Assembly (NCBI GenBank): GCA_023014365.1
Contig: JAEBUN010000043.1
Location: forward strand, 186,001 to 250,000
Length of the DNA stretch: 64,000 nucleotides
Direction of reading: 5' to 3'
Source of the DNA: Lepiota brunneoincarnata
Lineage: Eukaryota; Basidiomycota; Agaricomycetes; Agaricales; Agaricaceae
Shown: positions 11,708 to 24,092 of the stretch, in pieces
How the letters are laid out: every line of letters begins with the position of its first letter
Position numbering within the stretch: position 1 is the first letter of the stretch
Program-made: the position numbers and the translations under genes
The notes under the pieces: generated by a model
Told to the model about the DNA's origin: nothing
Databases searched by the model: none
Seen by the model: the letters and a program-made list of their open reading frames with translations, nothing else

Positions 11708-12032
11708 TATAAATAACGCTAGGATGCCATCAGCCAGGATGCGCATCATGGTCAGGACTGCGCACGACCAGTAGAACAGCCAAGTAACCTATAACGAGTA
11801 TATAGCATCTCATAGGTATATAAGGCCTGTACAAGTAGAGATTAAAGCCTCAAGCTTTAATCTTGTTAACAGCGGTCGTTTACCTCTCTGCCTTAACTTG
11901 GCGTCTTCCCTTGTTATCTCATTGAGCACGATCCACTAAGCTCTATAAGGGCAACCGTCTCGGACACCTTGTAGAGTGATTGAAGGCCGTCTCCAGTTAT
12001 CCTCGGATACAGAAGGAGCACGGATCATAACA
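11335..12032 (+). repeat. 3' LTR of the young gypsy element
   Basis: It matches the 5' LTR over 698 bp with about two differences spotted (near offsets 103 and 592). It ends TCATAACA followed by the AGAAG target duplication. Confidence 0.95.
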
Positions 12033-12037
12033 AGAAG

Positions 12038-12637
12038 GGGAGTATTACAATGCCATGCAGGACTTGGCAAGAGAAGTGGGAATGGAGATAACTCTAGAGG
12101 ATATTCTGGAATACCCTGAGGACAAAGAAGACAGCCATGGATCAACCAATCCAGCCCCTGATGCGGATGGAAGCACTGAGAGAATGGAGAGCAAGAATGG
12201 AGGAGATTCCATGGAGATAGAATCAGGAGAAGGAAATTATGTATGAGTCAGAGGAAAGCAATAGAACATCGCACAGCAGTGAGAACAAGGACACTGACTC
12301 ATTGTACATAATATAAATAACAGTAGGATGCCATCAGCTAGGATGCGCATCATGGTCAAGACTGCAGACAACCAGTAGAACAGCCCAACTACCTATAACA
12401 AGTATATGGTGTCTCATAGGTATATAAGGCCTGTACAAGTAGAGATTAAAGCCTTAAGCTTTAATCTTGTTAACAGCGATCGTTAACCCTCTCTGCCTTA
12501 ACTTGGCGTGTTCCCTCATTATCTCATTGAGCACGATCCACTAAGCTCTGCAAGGCCAACCGTCTCAGACACCTTGTAGAGTGATTGAAGGCTGTCTCCA
12601 GTTATCCTCGGATACAGAAGGAGCATGGATCATAACA
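12038..12637 (+). repeat. Right part of the older gypsy LTR
   Basis: This continues the old LTR interrupted at 3,790. It has the acidic reading frame (here ending with an early stop near 12,244), the TATA box near 12,421, the CTTTAATCT element and the TCATAACA end. Many of its differences from the young LTR within the acidic frame are third-codon changes. Confidence 0.85.
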
Positions 12638-12898
12638 TTAGATTAAAGCTTCCTTTGGACAACCTCCATCATACACCCTGTGGTATCGGTACGCCTTGTC
12701 GCTACCCTTCCACACCAGCAGACAATACACTTTATCACTATCCAAGTGCCAACCATATCTGATGACACGCCTTGTCACTGTCTGGTGATACACCCCTGTA
12801 GAGCAGGCCACCATACCCTCTACATCCTTGGTCAGATGCACCGAAAGTGTTGATAGGTCATCCACACCTTTAAGTGTTGATTGGGATAATGCACCCGT
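12638..12898 (+). other. Remnant of the older gypsy 5' leader
   Basis: It matches the leader of the young element from 4,489 on, including the primer-binding site, and is cut off abruptly at 12,898 where the next LTR begins. The rest of this older element is not seen to the right of that LTR-flanked unit. Confidence 0.8.
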
Positions 12899-13515
12899 TG
12901 ATACACCAATTTCACGCCTATACATGAATTCCGTACTCTGGAACGATTCTCTACATAGAATCATTGGCTATATCATTAAAGAACTCTATAGAGGATTGGT
13001 ACTATATCCCGTAGTAGCCAGTTCGACCAAATTGGGGATATTTGAGCCTCGGACATGTTCAAACCAGTTCATTATCACTAAGCTTAGTGAACCAAGCTAT
13101 CAGAACGCTCTCCGGAGGGATTCAGGACTCTACATAGCCTATCGAGTATACCCCAGTCGCATCAAGGGACCTTACGAGCAGTTTTCTGATGAACCCGAAT
13201 GCGTTTGAACATAAAAGAATGTACCTAGCGGCTGTCGCAGGCGTAACACGTCTATAGCAAGTTCAATAATGATGACCAGACTACGGAACGGAATGTCCAA
13301 CATTCGGGAGGCAATACCCGATGCCCAAAACCCTAGAAATATCAAAGACTCCTAATTAATGAGTGCTTTGTGGGTCCCGGCACTTTGGCATACTGCTTAA
13401 CTGAGATTAATTACAATGGATCAAGGGATTGTCCATCCGCTATACATTCCGATCATAATTGATCTGGAAACTTAACGCACTCACATGGACGCAGAATAAT
13501 GCAGACGAGCACGGA
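12899..13515 (+). repeat. Left LTR-like direct repeat of the composite element
   Basis: It begins TGATACACCAATTTCA and shares the next 600 or so bases with 27,525-28,142. It carries a 14-bp perfect palindrome CACTAAGCTTAGTG at 13,076-13,089. No clear terminal inverted repeat is seen, so the true LTR may be longer, extending to a TATAAATA motif near 13,680, with the right copy truncated. Confidence 0.7.
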
Positions 13516-13827
13516 ACACGTCTGGCTGGATTGCCATTCGTTAATCAGAGAAAAACCCATAACCCTGGGTGAGGTAGAAATGCTGCTGAACCTTCCAAAA
13601 TGTTCTACAGTGCCTGTAACAATTAAGCTTATTGTTTTCTATTTCATATTTACTATCTCTCGTATGTATCTAAACAATATAAATACGGTTGCACTTGTTC
13701 ATGGAGAAGCAAGAGGTCTCACCCCCGCTTCCACATGCAAGTCTGTGAGCCGTGATCAAGAACAGTTTCAGAGGGCTATTTAGTGTGCGTTGTTAAGTGT
13801 GATTTCTTCGGTTGTTGACCAACCCAG

Positions 13828-13980
13828 AGACAGAGACAGAGACCAGAGTTCAGAGTTTAGAGTTCCAGAGTGCTAGAGACAGAGACCAGAGTTCAGAGTT
13901 TAGAGTTCCAGAGTGCTAGAGACAGAGACAGAGACAGAGACCAGAGTTCAGAGACCAGAGACCAGAGACCAGAGACCCAG
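13828..13980 (+). repeat. Minisatellite of GAGACAGAGACCAGAGTT-type units
   Basis: Purine-rich tandem units alternate AGAGACAGAGACC and AGAGTTCAGAGTTTAGAG, with an approximate 50-bp higher-order repeat followed by a short ACCAGAG array. It lies in the untranslated leader of the composite element. Confidence 0.8.
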
Positions 13981-15903
13981 CACTTTGAATTGACAGGGAT
14001 TGTCCTTTCATTGTTGCACCGTACGGCTAAGATAATTTCAACGGCTGTTCGTTAACCTCTAAAAACACTACTCTCTTGAATTTTGCTGTCAGAACGCACC
14101 CCCAGAACACCCTAAAAGACGAAACTGTTCATTATCTATCTCATTCCACTTGTATTAGCTTAAGCTTATCGAATTGTGGCTAAGCTTAGTGAAAACAAGC
14201 CCACTATCTATATTAAAACCTACGAAAGTTTCTACCTTTTCATCTGGAGCCCACCGCGAGGGGGGTTTTCAGTTGAATTTCACGAGACAAACACCAAAAG
14301 ACTTGGACACTGGCCTGCCTTTCACCTGCAAAGCAGAAAAAGGTTCAAGCAAAGACCATAAAGTCACCCAAAACATCCTTCGAGAACAGTCTCAGGAAGG
14401 TCGACCCCCCAAAACAGAGAACTACTCGGAATTCTAATCGTCCAGAAGGTTCTGAAGGCCTCATTGCTGCTAGTACCTCTCGAAAGCGAAAAGATCCTAC
14501 TAGTTCTATAACTGCAAGCACAGCAAGCGGTTTAGCAGTTGCAGTATCGAGAGAAGTCGCACCGCCGATCTCTACTGCTCCCAGAATTACTATAAGGCTC
14601 CCAGCCTCAGCTTGCAACATAGTGCATATTCTGCACACTGAAAGCCAGGACAGTCAGACTGTTCCTACACTAAGCTTAGCATTTACAAACCAAAACTTGT
14701 TTCATACGAACCCTCCTGGTGCCTCTACGGTACCACAGATATCACAGTCAACTCCGACTGTACAGACAAACCAAACTACGCCGTCTACGACGACTACAGC
14801 TAGTAAAATGGGACACAAGCGTATGCCAATTCCCTTTAGCAATAATGCTCCCAGATGGGATGCATCAAAACCACAGACATTGAGAAATTATCTCTGGACG
14901 CTTGAATGGCTCTTCACAATAACAAAGACGATGGATGATGCAGAAAGGATAAATTGGGCAGTGTCATATGTGGACCAGGATATCCGTGAAGAGTGGATGA
15001 GTTTTGCGGAGTTCCCAGCAGGAAGCTGGACAGGCTTCGTAGAAAGATTGAAGAAAGAGTATCCCGAGACTGTGGCAGCCAAGCAGGTTCAGTGTGATGC
15101 TTGAGGGAACTCTGCACAGAGAGTAGAGGCATTGCGATGAATGAGGAGCATAAAGTCTTGGACTTTAAAAGGCGATTCATTCTCGAAGCAGAGAAGTGTC
15201 TGAAGTCACCAGCGGTAGTCTCGAACCAAGAACTAGTCAAGTTATTTACGAGCACACTGGACTCGGTGTTCCAGGATGTACTCAATGTGAGATTAGCAAT
15301 CACCGGGGCGCGTAGAACTGCAAGCGATGGGTTGGCACTGACTGCAAAGGATTTACGCAAAGAAGACCCCTATGATTGGAGGATCGTCGTGGATAAAGCC
15401 ATCGAAATTTCGATTGGCAAAACACTTATGCAATCCCTTCATCAGGATTTGAGGCCGGTAAACTTGGCATCGATGAGCCATCCACCTGCGACATCCGGAA
15501 CAGGGACTTATGACCCGGTAGTAAAGCGAGAGCTGCAAAGCTTAAAGCAGAAATTTCAGGATGAAGTCTCACAGATGGCAGGTGGCCTTGCTGAGCTTAA
15601 GGACCTCATGAATATCCAGGGGCATACCTTAAAATCATACTTAGAGAGCTGGGCAAAAGACAGACATAATCATGCCAGTTATAATCACGCTCAGAGGAAT
15701 ACCGGAAGTGGGTCAGCAGGGTTGCTTTCCAACCGCAAGTGTTTCTACTGCTGGTTATTAGGGCATAGTTGGTTATTCTGCCCAGACATGGAGGCGGATA
15801 AACAAGCTGGCTGAATTAGAGTCGAAGGGAACAAAATATATATGGGAGATGGCTCGAGTATCCCTTGAGGAGAAGGGCCTATTAAAGAGAAAGTGGCAAA
15901 GTA

Positions 15904-17149
15904 CAGTAGGGTAGCAAAAGTTTTGCGAAAATCTGTCACATGACCTCGTTTAACAATAAACGAAAAATATTCCCACTGATCAACAACTCCACCCTACATG
16001 CCAAAAATAGCTGGACAAAAGAATACTGTCCCTGAACTACGCTCTCTGATATGTGCAAGGCATCAGGAGGGTATTCCTGCTCACAAAATTGCCAATTTCT
16101 TTGGAGTCCACATTTCCACTGTCTATCGGGTTATCCATAGGCACAAAGAGCAGGGTCATCATGAGGATGCTCCCAGGTCTGGGAGACCTTCCTTATTGGA
16201 TGACAGGGCAATGCGACACATCAAAATTGTGCTGGAGAGAAATAGATGCCAAACTCTCTGCAAGATCACCCACACAATAAACACTTTTCTCAACTCCCCT
16301 GCTCATCCCCACACTATCCGGTGTGCCATTAGGTATCAATTGGGTCTTAGCCAACACATTTCTGCAAAGAAACCATTTCTTAAGCCCTCCCATGTCAAAG
16401 CCAGGATGGTATGGGCAAGAGAATATTGGAGGTGGATGGAGGAAGACTGGAGACATGTGATTTGGACAGATGAGGCTTCTGTGGAGATTGGAAAGAGTTC
16501 AAAGGTGGTTTGGGTATGGAGGAGACCTGGTGAGAGGTACACAGAAAGGTGTTTAACCCCTACTTTCAAGTCTGGAAGACAGAGTCTTATGATATGGGGG
16601 TGCATGGCACATGGAAAACTTGGTCCACTGGTTTGTATACCCAAGGGTGCAAGGACAGCTGCAGATTATATTAGCCTCATCCTTAGTGGACCATTATGGG
16701 ATTTTTATGGGAATTTATCAGAGGAGAGGGGGCAGGTAGTGGTGATGGAAGATGGAGCTCCAGTCCACCAGGCAAAGATCACCTGACAATTCTGCAAATC
16801 CCATCTCATCAATGAGCTTCCACACCCAGCTCAGTCACCAGACCTCAATCCCATCGAACATGTATGGAGATACCTCAAAGTCAGAATAAATGACCAAGCG
16901 GAAATCCCCCAAAACCTTGACAAACTTTGGGAGGCAATTCAGGAGGAGTGGAGGATGATTGATATAAATTATATTAATGACCTGGTCAAGAGCATGCCTG
17001 ATTGTGCTCAGGCAGTCTATGAGGCCAAGGGCCACCATACAAAATATTAACATAATTTTAGATGCAGTTGTGGTAGTGTAGTGAATATTTTTAATGATTA
17101 ATGCATTATTTGTCTTTGTTGTTTTCGCAAAACTTTTGTTACTGTACTG
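15904..17149 (+). mobile_element. Tc1/mariner transposon, 1,246 bp
   Basis: It is flanked by TA at 15,902-15,903 and 17,150-17,151. The ends are inverted repeats of about 29 bp (CAGTAGGGTAGCAAAAG... and its partner), with three mismatches. The single gene inside encodes a DD34E transposase with one stop. It has landed in the gag region of the composite retroelement. A second copy of the same family is at 37,313-38,557. Confidence 0.92.
15998..17050 (+). pseudogene. Tc1/mariner DD34E transposase, one nonsense codon
   Basis: The frame from ATG 15,998 to TAA 17,050 is 351 codons with a single TGA at 16,784. The N-terminus has a paired helix-turn-helix (HKIANFFGVHISTVYRVI). The catalytic core shows D in VIWTDEAS, D in VVMEDGAP and E in SPDLNPIEHVW. 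The spacing between the last two is 34 residues, the DD34E signature of Tc1. The stop lies between the second and third catalytic residues, so the product would be dead. A former CGA codon is the likely origin. Confidence 0.92.
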
Positions 17150-17658
17150 TACTATGCGACAAAGGGACAACTCTTCGTTCAGATACCAGAACTGCCGGAG
17201 GTTGAGCCTGAGTTACCACAAGTGCCAACGTCAGCGGTGTTTGCACAGAGAGCGTTCCCGAGGTCAGAAAACCAAAGGTCACCAGCGGAAGAAGAAGTCC
17301 ACCATCTGAAGCAGCGCATGGAAATGTTGGAGACAGCTGCCATCCACGCCAGGAGTGCCCCAAAGGTTAAGCTTATGACCAGGAAGGAGGATAACGTCGA
17401 AATACAGTCTTTGGCTGAGCAATTGGCCCAGATACAGGCTAAGCTTAGCAGTTTGATGGATGGTATGCCCTCGGCAAGCCAGTATTTGGACACCAGAAGT
17501 GGCGCGAAGACTAGGAACTCAGAGTCGGGTTTCTAAAGGGTTCGAGGAAGGAGCCGGCTCTGAAGAAGAAGGTCGCCTTCGCCAGAGGACAGACTCCTGA
17601 GGACACATCGGATTTCAAGCGATCAGAAGAATCAGAAAATGAGGAAATAGGGCAGACA

Positions 17659-20600
17659 ATGGAGAAACCAATGCATGCCGCAGCAGGAGAATTACCATAT
17701 AGAAATGTGAAACCACTGCACCCAGTTGTTGAGGTACCACCACTGCCTGTCAGAAGGATGGAACCATCCAAGAAGGAGCCTGCGTATAAGCACCAGGCCC
17801 CTATAGAGAGGAATGTCAATGTTGAGGAAGTACTCAGCAGGGTATTGAAGTGAGAAGCCTCAGTATCGCATGGAGAACTCTTGGCATTGTCACTGATATA
17901 CAGGAATGCTTATAGAGAGCGCATTATGAGAAAACGGGTACCCACGAGTCAAAGCTTAATAGCAGGAGTAGGGCCCAGGGACGATGATACAGAAGATATA
18001 GAGATTAATAGTGGGCCAGTACAAGTCATGATAACGGAGCTAGCAGACAGTCCTCGGAAGTATGATATGGTGCTCCAAGAAGGCTCAGCAACCCAAGCCT
18101 GGGTAGCTCAGGATCCAATCATGCAGTACTTGGAGTCACTGCCCCGAAGAGACAGGGGACAGCAAGTGTTTATTGCGAAAGAATGCAAGCTGTTGAGAGT
18201 AGTGCCAACTCTGATAAATGGGATTCGGCAGGAAGAGGTCTTGCTAGATAGCGGGTCACAGATCGTCTCCATGAGTGAGGAAGCAGCGATTGCATGTCAA
18301 GTTTCTTGGGACCCAGATACTATGATAAATTTGCAGAGTGCGAATGGGCAGGTTGAAAAGACTTGTGGATTGGCAAAGAATGTAGGCTTTACCTGCGGGG
18401 GAGTCACAATCTATTTGCAAGTTCACATCGTTCGTAACCCCGCGTATCAAGTACTCCTGGGACGACCCTTTGATGTAATGACGGCTAGCGAAGTCAGGAA
18501 TAGCGCCAGTGGTGAGCAAACCTTGGTTATTACGGACCCAAATACCAGAGAAAGGGCTGTGTTACCAACTTATGCTCAAGGAGAGTGTAATCCTCCTAAG
18601 CTTAGGGAAAACAGTCAAAATTTTCAAGAAACCTTGATGAGTTGACTGAGGGACAAGGAGAGGTGGCTTGTATAATAGACTATGATGATGAGAAGGGCCC
18701 TGTCATCGCACAAACACTAAGCTTAGCAAAAGGAAGCTTCTCAGAGGCCAAGCTACAGCTAATGTTCATTGACCGAGTCAAACACGATGAGGACTGTCCA
18801 CAAGAAGATAAAGCGACAGCATTATTGTGCCTAGGATGCATAGCCAATGCACAGGGCACAGAAGACCAGGGAATAACTGTCTTCGAAACAGAAGAAGATG
18901 ATGAAGATACGGTACAATGCCTGGCTGGGAAGAAATATAAACCAGTAGCCTTAAAAGTGAGGCCAGTGTTGGGTGATCTACCAGAGAATTTCAGGATAAA
19001 ATGAGAAATAAAAGGGGATCCACTGGCAGGAATGCTTAAGCTTAGCATGCATCCACCAGAGTTTGCCCCAACAGGCAGATATACAGAGGAGCGTAAGCTT
19101 AAGCTGGATGAAGCCCATGCAGGGGATTTCTTGTGGCCAGAGGAAAGAAAGCTGATGCACCACATCATGATGCTTCAAGAAAAGGTATTCACCTGGACAG
19201 ATGAGGAAAAGGGATGTTTTAGGGAAGATTTCTTCCTGCCAATTGAGATACCGATGGTAGAACATACTCCGTGGGTTGAGAAACCCATTCTGATTCCACC
19301 AGCGATCTATGATGAAGTTTGTGCCATTATAAAGAGAAAGATTAGTGCTGGTGTATACGAGCCGTCAAACTCATCCTATAGATCCAGATGGTTCTGTGTG
19401 GTGAAGAAAGATGGGAAAAGTTTGAGACTGGTACACAGCTTGGAACCGCTGAACAAAGTGACGATAGCGCATTCAGGACTGCTGCCAGCAACGGAAGATT
19501 TGGCAATGCACTTTGCAGGCAGAGCTTGCGGAGGCATTCTGGATCTATATGTTGGCTATGACAAACGACTGTTAGCTGAGTCGTCTCGGGACTTAACAAC
19601 GTTCCAGATGCCTTTTGGAGCGCTACGCTTAGTGACGTTACCCATGGGATGGACCAATTCAGTGCCTATATTTCATGAGGATGTAACAGCAATCCTAGCC
19701 AGTGAGATACCAGAATACACGATGCTGTACATAGATGATGTACCTATCAGGGGACCGAAAACCAGATACGAGTTGCCAGATGGCACTGAAGAGACGTTGA
19801 AAAAGAACCCAGGGATCTGACGATTTGTATGGGAACACATGCAGACAGTCAATAGGATTCTACAGAGGATGAAATACATAGGGGGAACCTTCTCTGGGCC
19901 CAAGATGACTATCTGCGCTGATGAAATCACCGTAGTGGGTTTTGAATGCTCTTATAAAGGACGGTTGCCTGCCACAGACACCATTGGGAAGATATTAAGA
20001 TGGGGGGATTGCAAGAATGTCTCCGAGCTAAGGGGTTTTCTAGGAACAGCTACATGCTGCAGGAATCATATCCCGAAGTTCATAGCCATTGCTGCACCTC
20101 TATACGAAAAGCTTAAGAAAGGGCAAGAGTTTGAATGGGGAGAAAATGAACAGAAAGCACAGCAGGAGCTGAAAGATGTGATTCAACACTGTTTCCCGAC
20201 CAGGAACCCCAAATTCCCAAGTAAACAACCCATAGTAGTAGCCGTGGATACCTCATGGAGGGCGGTGGGATACTACATATATCAGCGAGATGGAGAAGAC
20301 ACTAAGCTTATACATTATGCAAAGTTTGGGTCAATATTATTGGACGAGAGACAGCAGAGGTATTCTCAGCCCAAGCAAGAGCTATGCGGCTTAAGAATGG
20401 TGCTGGAACAGGAGAAATATTTATTGTGGGGATCGAGAAATCTAGTAGTGGAAACAGATGCGAAGTTTCTCTTTGGGATGTTAAACAACCCAGGAAAACT
20501 CCTGAACGCTACTGTAAACCATTGGGTGGACTTCATTAGATCGTTCCACTTCACGCTAGTACACAAAGAAGGGAAGACATTTGGGCTGGATGGACTGTCC

Positions 20601-20888
20601 AGACGACATTACTATCCCAGTGATGAGACAGCCTGTCATTTCGATGATGGATCCAAGGACGAGGGAGAGGAGTTCGAGTTGATCAAAGAAGAACTGGGGG
20701 CTGCAGATCCGTTACCCTTGGAAGCCTTCTGTGATGAGATCGACAGTTGCTCTGGCTTCAACCAGGGTCTGGCGCGTGATGTGTATGATTTTGAGTATGA
20801 GCTGGATCAAGCTTGGGAAGAGTACTTGGATGAACAACAGGCTAAGCTTAGGGTTATAGAAGACCCAGCCTGTCCAGAAAATCATTGA
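17659..20888 (+). pseudogene. Pol remnant: protease, RT and RNase H of the composite element
   Basis: Successive frames with stops encode a retropepsin (LLDSGSQIVSM near 18,240), reverse transcriptase (19,032-19,820, with YIDDVPIRG at about 19,730) and its C-terminal part plus RNase H (19,839-20,888, with AVDTSWRAVGYY and QELCGLRMVLE). It ends in a GLDGLSRR-like connection motif. Stops at 17,851, 19,002, 19,818 and 20,886 are TGA, each explainable as CGA before mutation. There is also a frame change at 18,642. The protein differs clearly from the chromodomain gypsy at the left, so it is another gypsy lineage. Confidence 0.82.
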
Positions 20889-21067
20889 CAAGTACTAAGC
20901 TTAATGACGGATGTCAGGCTAGTGCCAGATTTCAAAGAGGAAAAGTCGACCAAGATTGAGGAAGCATATGATGAGTTGCGCAGGACAGATACAGCACAAA
21001 TACAGGACAAAAGAATACCCAAAGTCAGGAATACCTGAAAACAGGGGGCAGTAGCGCAGCTGAAGGC

Positions 21068-22390
21068 TTGGATGAGCCAGATCTGCGTAAGCTTAAGCAT
21101 ATGGTGGAGCATTTCTTCTTGGATGAAGAGGGGAGACTGTATAGGATGAGCCCTAGCGGTCAGCATCAGCTAGTAGTGGATAAGGAGCAACATATGTATA
21201 TGTTGCGAGCCAGCCACGACTTCCTAGGACACAGGGGAATATACGCAACCACTAAGCTTATAACGCAGAGGTTCTGGTGGCCGGAAGTTGAAGGGGACGT
21301 AGCTTGGTATGTGCAATCGTGCCATCTATGCCCGCAATGGCAAAAGGTGATCATCGAGACGCCGCCAATAGTAACGCCCATGCCATCGATATTCCAAGTG
21401 CTACATGTGGACACACTACATATGATGCCAAGTTCTAATGGGTGTAGTTATATTGTGCATGGAAGGTGTGGACTGTCATCCTGGATGGAGGCAAAAGCGT
21501 TGAGAAAAGAGAACGCCAGTTTGATTGTGCAGTGGTTATTCGAAGATATCATTTGCCGATGGGGCTGTATAGTGAAGATTGTCATGGACAACGGTTCTCC
21601 ATTTAAGAAAGCTGTTCGGTGGCTGGATGAAAAATATGGGATAAAGGGAGTAATGATATCTCCTTACAATTCCAAGGCAAACGGGATTATTGAGCGACCC
21701 CACTGGGATGTGCGACAAATGTTGTACAAAGCTACAGATGGAGACGTCAAAAAGTGGTATTGGCACCTACTGCACGTTATGTGGGCAGATCGGATCACCA
21801 TTAGAAAAGGAATGGGGTGTTCCCTGTACTTTTTGGTAACCGGAGCGCACCCGACGCTACCTTTGGATGTCAAAGAGGCCACTTGGCTAGTGCAGCTACC
21901 GAATAAGTACTTGACCACAGCCAAGTTGATAGGATATTGAGCTCAGGCTTTAGCAAAACATGTTCGGCATGTTGAGGAGATGTGTCAGCGTGTTTCAGAC
22001 ACTAAGCTTAACAAGGCTTGGGAGATGGAACGACAAGCAGCACATAAGATAAAAGATTATCGCTTCGGCCCAGGAGATTTAGTATTAGTGCGAAATACGG
22101 TGATAGAGAGCTCAGCAGACAGGAAGATGAAACCCAGGTATCTAGGACCCATGGTGGTCATATCTAGATCAAAGGGAGGATCTTATATCCTGGCAGAGTT
22201 GGACGGTTCTGTATGGCAGAATAAAGTGGCGGCGTTCAGAGTAATTCCCTACTTAGCCAGAAAACATATGCCATTGCCGCTGGAGCTACAAGAGTTGATA
22301 GATCTGTCGCCAGAGGGACTGAAGACCCTGGAGGAGACTACTGAGGATGAGCCTAGTGACAGATGGGAGCCAGAAGAGTTGGAGGGATAG
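21068..22390 (+). pseudogene. Integrase remnant of the composite element
   Basis: An HHCC zinc finger (HDFLGHRGIYATTK to CHLCPQW) is followed by a catalytic core with D in LHVDTLHM, D in VMDNGSPF and E in NGIIERPHWD. A TGA at 21,938 interrupts the frame, which resumes at 21,980-22,390 with a C-terminal segment ([22 protein letters not shown]). Integrase would insert the cDNA. No chromodomain is seen at the C-terminus. Confidence 0.82.
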
Positions 22391-22469
22391 AAAAAACCTG
22401 ATATTGTGGACAGAACTATCTACTTATCGAAGGAAAACTATCCTGGGGACTGTAAAAGCGTTAAGCTTA

Positions 22470-23814
22470 AGCGGGGGAGGACTTGTCCAAGTCAGAAAGG
22501 TTGCGCAAAAGGCTTTTGAGATGGATGCGCTCTTGAATGAGGAATTGGAACCTCTTTAAGTTGGCTTCGAGCGAGGGAATAGCATCGATGAAGTCCCAGC
22601 TGAGCGAATTGAGGTCGCATTTGACTGACCGAGTGTCGTCACCTGTGAGATTCGGATTCATACTTGTCACGAGAGTGAGACAGGAGGTTTTGGAGTTCCT
22701 GGAGCAAACGAGCTGCCCGGGAGAAGTGTCAGGACCGTTAAGCTTAGCGAAGAGAAGTGAGAAATTGCCCACCAGATAAGCCTGCAAAGGTGCGCTCATC
22801 AGAAGTAAACTTGGTACAGGCACGCTTGGCAGTATTGGCATTGGCTTTGGCTAGAACCTGTTCAGCCCAGGCATAACAGCAGTGTTTAGTGTTCATATTG
22901 GGAACTTGACAATAGGGAAGAAGACGGACGGTGCCTTTAGACGAGGAGGACTTTTTGACGGCCTCCTAGTGAAGGATGAAGTCAGAATCAGTGGTTAGGG
23001 GGAGTAGAGCTGGCGCACCACGTCGGAGGTAGACAAACAACGCTTGCGATAAGGCGAGACTACACGAACCTCTTCGACGATAGCTTGAGAGACCTCCTCA
23101 TCGACCATCATGTCCTGGAGGCGAGCGATTATCTCAGCCAATGTAATAGGTTGAGAAGCAGCTATATTACTGTGTCAGCACCGGTTGCTTGGGAGTTGGA
23201 AGCACTGGTCATACTCTCAGCAAGCTCGGTATCAGTGTCTACCACAACAGCAGCAGAGACAGGGGCCTTGCAACCTTTGCAAGGCTAAGCTTATACATGA
23301 GGAGACGATTGGAGCCAAAAGAATGCTAAGCTTACGCATTTGGGGACAGCAGAGCCTTCGGCAACGTTGGAGGAAGTAGAGCCAGTCGTGGACAATGGGT
23401 TCTGAGCCTCTTTGGTCCTGGATTTGTGGGATTCTTCAGAACAAACACAATTAATGTGGCTACAGCATTCAGAGAGCGCCTTATAGATCGCAGGCATCTC
23501 ATAAGACGAATGGTAGTTGTTTTGGTAAATTTCGTAGAGCTTGCGGATACGGAAGACATAGTCCTGGTTGACATGAAGCTTGATAGCCTCATTATCCTCC
23601 GATAACGCTTCAATATAAGCAGACTAGAAATGATTTAGAAACGGTGAGAGAAGCATGGAAAGAGTAGACATACCCCAGGGGTGTCGAACGCAAGGAGAGC
23701 CTTCTCGACGAGGGGATGAGCGACTTGGCCGTTTTGCAGGCGCTGAAGACGACCTTTGGCATTGCTGATGAGATCGTCAAGCTCGACCTGGAGATGGGGG
23801 ATAGAAGAAGCCAT
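22470..23814 (-). pseudogene. Antisense spliced gene remnant 1, unknown function
   Basis: On the minus strand an ATG at 23,814 opens a frame (MASSIPHLQVELDDLI) with a consistent 50-bp GT-AG intron at 23,624-23,673, after which the frame continues in phase (SAYIEALSEDNEAIKLHV). Further downstream the reading breaks at a stop near 23,170 and resumes in pieces to about 22,470 (RFQFLIQERIHLKSLL, coiled-coil-like). I do not recognise a family. It lies head-to-tail against the plus-strand pol, so the retroelement appears to carry an extra gene in reverse orientation. Confidence 0.45.
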
Positions 23815-24092
23815 TTTCTTGCGAAGGGTGTCTGCTAGAATGAGGCATCGCTCCCTCACTTTTATAAGAAAAGGCTGGGGGCAGTGATGACAAATCATGA
23901 CGAGGGGATGAAAAGCACCCTCCACCCTAAGCTTATGACCTAAGAGGCCTAGGAAACCTGTAATCTTGAGTAGCCAGCCTTCGACAGACTAGCTGAACCA
24001 CGGTTGCCTTATTAGGTAACATGTCACCAGGGTCTCGCAGTTATCAGTGTGCACAGGGATTCTGATGGAACGGTGAGAGCACTGATTTCAAT

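Larger units (their letters stand above)
3791..12032 (+). mobile_element. Young complete Ty3/gypsy chromodomain retrotransposon (8,242 bp)
   Basis: The element is bounded by two 698-bp direct LTRs that begin TGTTATGA and end TCATAACA, an 8-bp inverted repeat. It is flanked by the 5-bp target duplication AGAAG at 3,786-3,790 and 12,033-12,037. By eye the LTRs differ at about two positions, so insertion is recent. Inside lie a gag ORF, a pol ORF with protease, RT, RNase H, integrase and chromodomain, and a third ORF. The chromodomain and the self-priming type of primer site place it near the Tf1/sushi chromoviruses. It appears coding-competent apart from possible frame breaks near 4,990 and in ORF3. 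Confidence 0.95.
14622..17536 (+). pseudogene. Gag remnant of the composite element, split by Tc1
   Basis: Frames at 14,622-15,104 and 15,101-15,814 form one Gag after a one-base shift near 15,100. A likely start is the ATG at 14,809 (MGHKRMPIPFSNNAPRWD). A zinc knuckle CFYCWLLGHSWLFC lies near 15,750. The frame then stops, the Tc1 element sits at 15,904-17,149, and Gag-like coiled-coil sequence (HLKQRMEMLE) resumes at 17,222-17,536. The protein would build the particle and bind RNA; this copy cannot make a full product. Confidence 0.75.

Noticed and set aside
17881..18645. Stand-alone retropepsin-like host gene
   Set aside because: It sits in order between gag and RT of the composite element, with the same stop pattern on both sides.
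23635..23925. Longer N-terminus for antisense gene 1 starting at 23,925
   Set aside because: That frame start is not an ATG; the first good ATG is at 23,814, followed by a consistent protein and intron.
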